From: Symsagittifera roscoffensis
Lineage: Eukaryota; Xenacoelomorpha; Acoela; Convolutidae
Reading direction: 5' to 3'
Length of the DNA: 64,000 bases
NCBI RefSeq assembly: GCF_963678635.1
Contig: NC_087064.1
Span: 17,721,802 to 17,785,801, forward strand
The position numbers were made by a program, and so were the translations under genes. Shown one piece after another: positions 23,701 through 32,700 of this stretch. Position 1 is the stretch's first letter. Each line of letters opens with the position of its first letter. Below the pieces are notes generated by a model. The model saw only the letters and a program-made list of their open reading frames with translations, searched no databases and was not told where the DNA came from.

Positions 23701-26700
23701 ACGCACCAAGTAACGAAAATGTAAGAAGACACACTGAGTATAAATGTCAAGGCGAAATTTACCCAGACACATCAAGTGCGGTTGTTAGAATTTGATATGC
23801 CCCCTCTTCATGCAATAAAGAGCAACCTACTAAAGTATGACAATGGAATTGAGGAGTGTTTTCAAATTAGCAAAATGATGCATCAGAGTAATTTCATTCG
23901 AGCTGTCGCATTTGATATGTCTAGGTAATTTATGCGAGTGTCAAAAATGGTTCACAGCATCAAGATTTTTTCTGTTAACATGCCGAAATGAGCAATAATT
24001 GCTTTGTCGTTTCGAAGCTTTTATGATAACCTTGATATCAGTTTTCATGAAACTTGTCATCTGTTTGAGATAATTTTTTTAAAAAACTTGAAAACGTTGA
24101 CCTGTTGTCATATAATTGATTGAACTGTTGTGAACTGTGACTGAATCATATCGTGTTGGTGTTGCAGTTGAGTTGTTTTAAGCATTCGTCAGCAAGCAGT
24201 CCCACTGCTATCCAGGGATATGTAGTCATGGACGGCTACCAGGTATGCTCCCTCCCCTCCCCTCTCATCTCCTTTTGAGTCATGTATGCAGGGAATGAGG
24301 ATAGCGCGTTTATTGTAGTTTGCCTGTGGTGTGATTTAAGATATTACATGAATTAGCTCCCAATTATGTGGCAGATAATGATGCAAAGTAGAGAATGAGG
24401 TCAGTAGCAGTGATTGAGACGACTTTTGTAGTATGAGTGACTTGTTTTTACGACTACACTGGCTGGCGGAATTAGCAGTGCAAAAGTGTCTTTAAAAAAC
24501 CATACAAGCTGTTTTTATCTGTCAACGTACGTGGTTATAACACATGAGTTTTTGGTCAATGACGTATCAAGATACGTCTGTGATGATTTTGATACGTCTG
24601 TGATGATTTTGATACGTCTGTGATGATTTTTCGGTGAATGACAAGGAAACGAGGCTGATCCAGACAGTGAAGTTAATAGGCAATTATTTTAGACAGTACA
24701 GCAATCAAAGCAGAAAGAGGTACCGGACTAAAAGAAAATTATTAACCACATTTTGAATCACTATTTATAACAGCAGTTGATTTGAAGGCAAGCATGTTGC
24801 AAAACAATTATTCGTTTAAGGCCTAGTTTATCAATTACCCGCCAAATTGCCTTCACTTTGTTTGTTTTGCTCATCATTAAGTTCATTGTCTAGGTCCAAC
24901 CCGTCTCCTTGTCATTCACCGTTTTTTTTCAGAAAAAGTTTTCGTTCACGTTAAATTTAATATTTGGCGGTTTCAATCGTGATTTTTTGAAATTGAGCTC
25001 TTATCCTTTGTTAAAAGGGTAGCAAACTCCATTATCGATCATCAAAACAGCAAAGGTCACGAAAAATTTGATCGACTTCTAGTTTCGAAAGTGAATAATA
25101 ATTTTCCAATTTTCGAGCGTAATAAAGAATTTACCTTTTGATCCAATTTTCTCAATTTAGATTAATTTTATCGTCATTGGTTCTCGGCTTAGATATTTGA
25201 TTGATCATAAATTCGAAGCATTTTTGGCCATCTTATTTTTCTTTGAAGCTCAAAAGTTGAAGTTTTTTTAAAAAAAGAAGTCAGTCATTTTCTTTATTTC
25301 ATTGCGTGCATTGGCATTTTTCTTTTATATCGGCTTGGAATTTAAATTGATTTGTAGCAAACAGAGTTCTTTTTGACATTAATCAAGTGTTTATGAATGA
25401 GCTCAGGTTGCACATTTCATACTCAATATACTTTTTGTGGTATATTTTGGTGTATCATTGACTTTTTTCCTTTAAATAACTTTATTTTAGGGATCTTCAA
25501 TTTTAGAAGATCTCTAATTCATTATGAAATTGCTGTTTTAAGAGTAAGGATTGTAGTGAAAACTTTTATAGAGGTCTTGCTGATTTTTTAAAGAAAAAAT
25601 CTTTAAATGCTCTAATAACTACAGGTGTTCTTTCTTACATATTATCGCATTTATGAATGCACGTACAAATATATGCTCATTTTGAATTCAATTGAATTTC
25701 ATCTGCTGAAAGTTGGGTAAATATTACTCTCTAATTACGACCATGTATAAGGTGTGAGAAAAAAAGGTGAGCGACATCTAGTTTCGAATTTGTAATTCTT
25801 TTCATAGATTTCCCAGCGGAAAAAAACTTTACCTAATAATACAATTTTATCAAAATGGGTTAGTTTAATTAAAAAGCACAAATCACAAACTGTTCTTAAA
25901 ATTCAAAAATCTGTAAGTGCTTATATTCTTTCTTCAAAATTCGAAAACTGAAAATTTTTCAAAAAACAACTCAGTTTTTCTGTATTCTTTTTGTTTGCCT
26001 GGGTGCACTTCTCTTTTCCAACTGTCAGTTGGCTATGTTTTTTTTTGGCTCAAATTATTTTTAAGCAGCATAATAAGGTTTGATTTAAAAAATTAATTTT
26101 CTCGAATTTTAGCCAACAATTTTTTCAACAAAATGCATTTATTTATTTCATTTTTATAGCAGGCTATCTTCCGAACTAAGGAATTTAATTTTATAACTTT
26201 AGTGCAGCAAAGATCCGCTTTGCATCTGTGAAAAATATCTCTTTTAGAATTTTTTTGCTTGTGTTTGCGAAAGGTAGCTTAGGCTCTTTAATTCATAGCA
26301 CTTTCACTTCTGTCATTATCTGAAATTTGAAATCTAAGATGATTTTTAATTTTCAAACACTCCTGTTTCTGAAATGTTTTGTGCCTTGAAAAAATAATCT
26401 TATTCATCTGCAAGTGCAATATGTGAAAGTTAATGATTACTCACAATTTTGACTTTGGATTTCTTAGCAAGTTGAATTCAAATTCATTTGCTAAAAGGAA
26501 GTCATTTCACCCCCTCGCGCGAATGAAATCCAGTTCGGAAAATGGATTCAGTTTTTAAGATTCCCCAGTTGCAATAAAGAATTATCTATTGGCGCTGTTT
26601 TCTTTAATTGGGTTCAGTAGCGGATTGGGGGGGGGGGGGGGGAGACGCCCCTCCCTCAGGGATTCGACCCCATGCCGACCCAAAGGGTCTCCCCTTTGTA

Positions 26701-29700
26701 CTATTTTGAGATATCCATTTCTGGTAACGGACCCTAATTTTTTTCTAAAAGGGGCTATCGGCGCGAATATACGAAGGTTGTGAGTGCTTTTTTGGTCGAA
26801 ATTTTCCAAAAAATGCCCAAAAACGCCTTTTTGGCCTGTTTTTTGAAAAAATTTCCTGCGGCGCAGAAAAATAGGTCAATATAGGGTCTTCAAAGTGTTT
26901 TTGGAGAGCTCAAAAAATCAATTTGGTCGACCTAAAAAAGTCGAGAAAATTTTCAAAACTGAATCATAAAAAGTTTTCAACTGCTTTTTTGTCTTGAAAT
27001 TATTTTTCTTAAACCATATTTTTAAACGAACAATCAGTCCATAATTGCGCAAAATGGCTCTTGGCTTTTAGTTTTGATGATTTCCCAAAGGAAAAAAATA
27101 TCTCATGATCTAGTTTTTTTTGAAAACTCCTAATTAAGTTTTTTGGCATTTTATTAAGTAATGAGTTCTTAAATAGCTCGCTTTCTGGTGACTATGTCCG
27201 TATATATTATCTAGAACTGCTAGTGCGATTTATCTTCCCTCGGGAAGTATCAAGCTGTGATGAATGGGAACGGTTGCATTCAAATAAAGATTTGACTGGT
27301 TTGTTTCTGGTTTTGCACGGCTCATTTTCGTAGATATGTTCAACTAACAACATTCATCAGATATCATTGATTAGTGCCAATGTGTCAGTAATGGGAGGTC
27401 ATCGTGAAATGTTTTCGCCTCCAAACTATTAGGTCACCAGATGACTTTCATAGTTTCACGAGCGAATGTGCTTGACATAACTGCATGTTTTAATTGAAAT
27501 AAAATTAATGAGTTTGACAATTTAACGTGTAGCTTCAGATAGGCAGCTGGCATCATCTATGACAATTGACGGATAAATATTCCCTAATTGATTTGTTTCA
27601 AAATCGAAAATGACCGAATAAAAATATTCGCGACAATGAAGACGAAGAGAAATCAATTTTTTGACAGGTTTTATTCTATTTAAATAGATTCTTGTAACAG
27701 ATGCTTGTCAATCAATCAGTTTCACTCTTTAAAAAGCAGTTTTGCATAGGAATTTTTCAAGAATAGAACATGGATAAATCAATCGAAGCATGAACTAGCT
27801 ACCATGGAAACCAGCTGAAAATATAAGCAGTCGTTAACTATTTGCCCCTCTTTGCAAGTTGGGTACAAAACTCTCATATGCGTAAATGTTGAATTAATTT
27901 TGTTTTAGCGTGGCAATTCGTTACTAGGTACCATAGGGGGGATAGTTGTAGAGATACGTTATATGATTCCGACTTCATTACATTTTTTGGTAGATTTAAA
28001 AATGATGCTTTTTTTCGGTCTGCTGATAATGCAGTCACTTAGACACCAGCAAATGTGCCGATAAGCCAATACTGTGCTGCTTGAGAGTTCTGTATGGATA
28101 AAGACAAGAAAGATTTGAGGTTGTTTAGTTTTCGCAACGCACCACCGCCGAGGCGGATGTCAAGCCGTGGGAGAGAGTAGCTGACGGTGGGCCAAGAGGG
28201 GGTAAGCCCAATCGGGGGGCTCAAGGGGGTGGGTTTGAACAGCATCAGGGCGACAACAGTGTCCCTAGGAGGGAAGATGTGAGTACTCTTACTTTTATAT
28301 GAAATGGTTATGATGAACTCCGCAACATAATTCCTGCTGCAACGCAATTCCTGCTTGCAACACAATTCCTGCTTGCAACAGCCTTTTTAGATAATGCTGA
28401 AATATGTTCGCTGTATATTTTTTTTAAACAAAGGAGTAAATGTGTATTAAACGAAGTAAGGACGCTTATTTAGGTCGAGTGTTCTTTTTTTTTCATTTAA
28501 GGAAAAAGTCTCTTTCACACTCAGTTGTTTTCGAGGCTCTGCTTTTGGCAAAGACATTTGCTAAAAAGAAAGCAAATTGGACTGTCTAATAACAAAGTCT
28601 AATAATCATGAAAAACACCATAATTCAAAAGGTGGTTTCCAGGTGAATGAAAGAAAGAAAAAAAAGTATTCATTTCTCCAATTATACATTTGTCAGAGAT
28701 TTAAATTATTATTAATCACCTTCTGAGACTTGGAGAGATCAGACAAAAGGATCTTCGTATCCACCAAGCGTTTATCGTTTTGCGGTGACTGAATTATGTT
28801 TTAAATAAAAGGCCAACTTGATTATTATTATTTTAAATTTAATTCCCTCGGATTGTAAAAAACCAAATTGAGGAATAAAATAACTTCAAGCACGGTATCA
28901 TGGGACTTAAAAAGCAATTCAACCTGAAAAATTGATGCAGTTTTCTCGATTTGGGTTGGTTTGTAAAAAAAGCGATATTTTTTAAGAATCGATGATCTTA
29001 AGTTCAAACTCTTATATAGTTCGTGATGATTTTTTTCAGATAATCTTGAATTGGTCAGGCTCGAATTTAATTTTTTTTGCGGTTTGACTTTTGATTTCTT
29101 TTAAAATCAGTTCATTTCCTCTGTTAAACGGAAGGCAAACTCCTCTATCGAACAGCAAAATTGTCCAGTCTTCTCCTGATTTTATCAAACAAGTCAATTA
29201 TAAATTGTTCTTGAAATTCAAAAAGCTTTAAAGTCATATTTTTATGTTTAAATAGTAAAGTTGAATTTTTTTCATAAAACAAGTTAGTTTTTCTTTTCTT
29301 TTCCCTTGCGTTCATTGAGTCTTTTGAACTGCCTGTTGGCTATGTTTTCGGTATACTTGAGTTATTGAAAACTCTGATGGCTATGTTTGGCTGACTCGCT
29401 CTAGAAATTTTTGAAGACTCTTTTCCCTTGTTCGCAATATGAACTAGTTGAGATTTCTACGCAACAGTCTTTAGCAGGAATATTTTACGACTTTTGTGTT
29501 AATCTTATGGTCGTGTTATGGTACACATTATTGTTTCAGGTAATTTATCTGTAGGTATTGTATAATTGAGTTCGGTCTCAGATAAGACCAAGACGCTTAG
29601 ACTTCTGCGCACTGAGGTGAAGCTCGCACTTTTAATACAATTCAGTTTTTAATGCTTTCAAAATAGCATCATTGGTTTCATGTTCATCAATAACACCACT

Positions 29701-32700
29701 CAACTCAGTTGGTGATTTTGTTTTTAAATTTCAGTATATAATCGCGGTAATAATAATCACGTTGTTCACAGTGAGAAATAAGAGATCCTATGTCATTTTG
29801 AGGAAAAGTCAACTCGCGCAGAAGTTGAAACACTTGTTTTATTCTAAAGATACCATTATTCGTACCATTAATTGGACACAATTTTGAAGCATTTTTAAAT
29901 GTGAAAGCAAACGATTCTAATTGATATAGATCTTGATGATCTTTCCTTTTTTTCAGGTAAAGTCTAACATGTTCGCGCTGAAATTTGATTTTTCGGGGTT
30001 TGATTTTTGGTTTCATTTCAATTCCTTCGTTATAAGGAAGGTAAACTCCTCTATCGAATCGGAAAAGTGTAAAGGTCACGAAAATGGTGTGTAAATGACT
30101 CCCAGTTTAAAATCGACATTTTTCTGAATTCTTAGCGGAGTAAAAAAATTACTTAATGATACAGTTTTCTCTAAATGGATGATACAATTTTTGAAATTCA
30201 AAGCTTAAATGTGATATATATTTCCCGAAACTCCTTGAAATTGTTTCAACCAATTTTTTATCGGTTTCTGTATTTTTACATTTATCCTACTTTTTGTTGG
30301 CTATATTTTTTAAATCTATAGTCAATTAGTTCATGTGTAATATGTACCTAGAATATTTGAATGATATGTGTAACACCTGCCATTAAATTTTAGTCTGGAA
30401 GTGATGAAGAGTATCTGATGCCCCAGAAGAGGCCCCCACCCCCTGCACTTCTAGGATCAGCTCCGCCTCTGGGCCCCAATCCTAACTCATCCCACTTCCG
30501 AGAGGTGGAAGAGGACGAGTATCTTCGCCCAGTACCCATGCCACGATCAGTGAACGAACCCGACTCCCGCCGCATCCCGAGAGTTCCAAACCCGACGAGC
30601 TCAGTGGAAGCGGACAACTCGGGAGGCATCCACGATTTCAGCATCGAGACCAGAGAGAACGAGTTGCAGAAATATTTCCCCGGAATCGATGTCAAAAAGT
30701 TTGACAAGGCTCACAACATTATGGAGAAGGACTACGATTCGTCTTTAGAGCCAAGCAACTATAAAGGTGATTTGAGTTCAGCAACTCCATTTTCAATGAT
30801 TTTTTCATGTTTTGCCGAGCTTGAAATTCGTCTCAAGTTATTGTTTTACCGATGACTTCAATGTTGAATCTGAAGATCGAAATAATTATATTAACCAGGT
30901 TTGGAATTTCTTAAAAATATGTTCAATAATGATTGCTTTTCAATTTCAGTACTTTTGATGAAAAATGGTTTGTGTTGAATATGAAAACAATTTTGGAAGT
31001 CTTAACTTGAAGTCATATGAAATTTATTGCACTCAAAATCCGTGTCTCACTTTCCACCTTTTCATTAGCATCTCGACAAGCTTCTACAGGTTTGTTGGTT
31101 TTTAAAATTCCAGCATGGTTAGAATTTAACTATGCTCAAATGCTAAATTGTTATTGTTACCACTTGACTCATATTGTATGACAACTGCATATGAAATTTC
31201 GATTAATGCGCCAGAAGTACCAATCAATGTCCGTGTTCGCTATATGCTTCTTACAGTAATAGTGTCCCGCTATTAATGATTTTACACTAAATTTGTGTTT
31301 CAAAAGTTTTCAGTTGAGTATAAGAGTGTGGAACTTTTTTTAGACGTGAACGACGAAAATGAGATGAAAAACAGCAGAGAAAATATGAATGGCTCAGATA
31401 AAAATCTGGACAGAAAAGGAAAAGCGAGAATTTCACAGAGATGGAAGGATAAAAAAATTAAGCCACCATTGCAGCAACAGGACAACGTTAACCCTTCTGG
31501 TGAGATTGAAATTTGCTTAGCAAAATCCACCCTTGAAAAATATCTACCCTTCATGTTAATCAAAAAAAGCAGAATTGAAGTTAATGCTCAAGGTTCCATG
31601 TATAAGGTACAATTATGTAGTAGATCAGCAACAGCTACATATTGCAACAGCTACAACAGGAGAATTTTTGTTTCTTTTTTTTTTCGTTGGAAACTTTTTT
31701 GTGCTAAATGGGTGTCTGCTCAAGTTTTGTCAGATTTGTGACCGCTCAGTAAATCTTTGTTGGGATTCTTTTTTCATACTTACAACTAGCGTCAGCTTAG
31801 TGTGTTATTACGAACCTTTTTTTTCCAACCTAACTCGCAAAGAAAAGTGTTCATAAAAAGTGTTCACTTTTTTTGGAAATTTCACTGTAGCATTGGAAAT
31901 TGTATAGCATCTGTTCTCTGCTACATTTCTGGCTAGTGTTCAATCTTCTAGCTTCTATTGACTTATAAGCTTCCGTGGCTGAGTGGTAAGTGTGTGTGAC
32001 TCTTAATCTCAAGGTCGGGGGTTCGAATCTCAGACGTAGCCAAATTTTTGCTAATTCGAGGCTTGTGTTTTCTTGGTGTACGTTATAAAGCTGCTTTTTG
32101 TCGTGTTCTCGCTTGTGTTTGCGAAGCAAAGCTTCGCCTTTATGTCAGCTATTCTAGATTAATTGTTTTTTTTTTCTAATTCGAACCTTTGTTGACAAAT
32201 TGCGACTTACATTAAAGTTATGGTAGGTCTAGGTTTTTTTCTTCTGGTTTTCGTTATTTTATGCGCATTTGTTTTTCATGCTATGTATGAATTGTATCGG
32301 AAGTGGTGTGAAGCTCTGCTTCGCCTCTGTTTTTGGAATTTTTAGAGCTACTTTTGTCGTTTGTTGTTTTTATTTGCGAAGTGCAGCTTCACTTCAGTTT
32401 TCAAGTATGGCACGGAAACATACTGCAAACACGTGTTTTATTCGCGATTCATGCATTGCGCAGGCATAACATTCTTGTTTTTTTTCTGGCAGTCCTTAAT
32501 CTTCACGGTCGTATAAAAACTTAAAACAGTCCTAATCCAATAGTTTTTCCATCTAAAAGCAACATGTTTTTTCATCCTTAGCAAATTCATCAATATTATT
32601 ATTCCTTAGCAAATTCATCCTTAGCAAATTCATCAATATTATTATCAAAAACAAGCAAATTTTGAATGCCAGACTTTTTTATCCTTAGCAAATTCTTAGC

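Noticed and set aside
30390-30707. 105-codon minus-strand open frame opposite exon 13
   Set aside because: Shadow of the GC-rich tail exon; the plus strand has EGFR-like motifs and correct splice sites.
31969-32041. Functional tRNA-Lys gene
   Set aside because: Stem mismatches and a position inside a repeat family with other decayed tRNA-like modules argue for a derived module.
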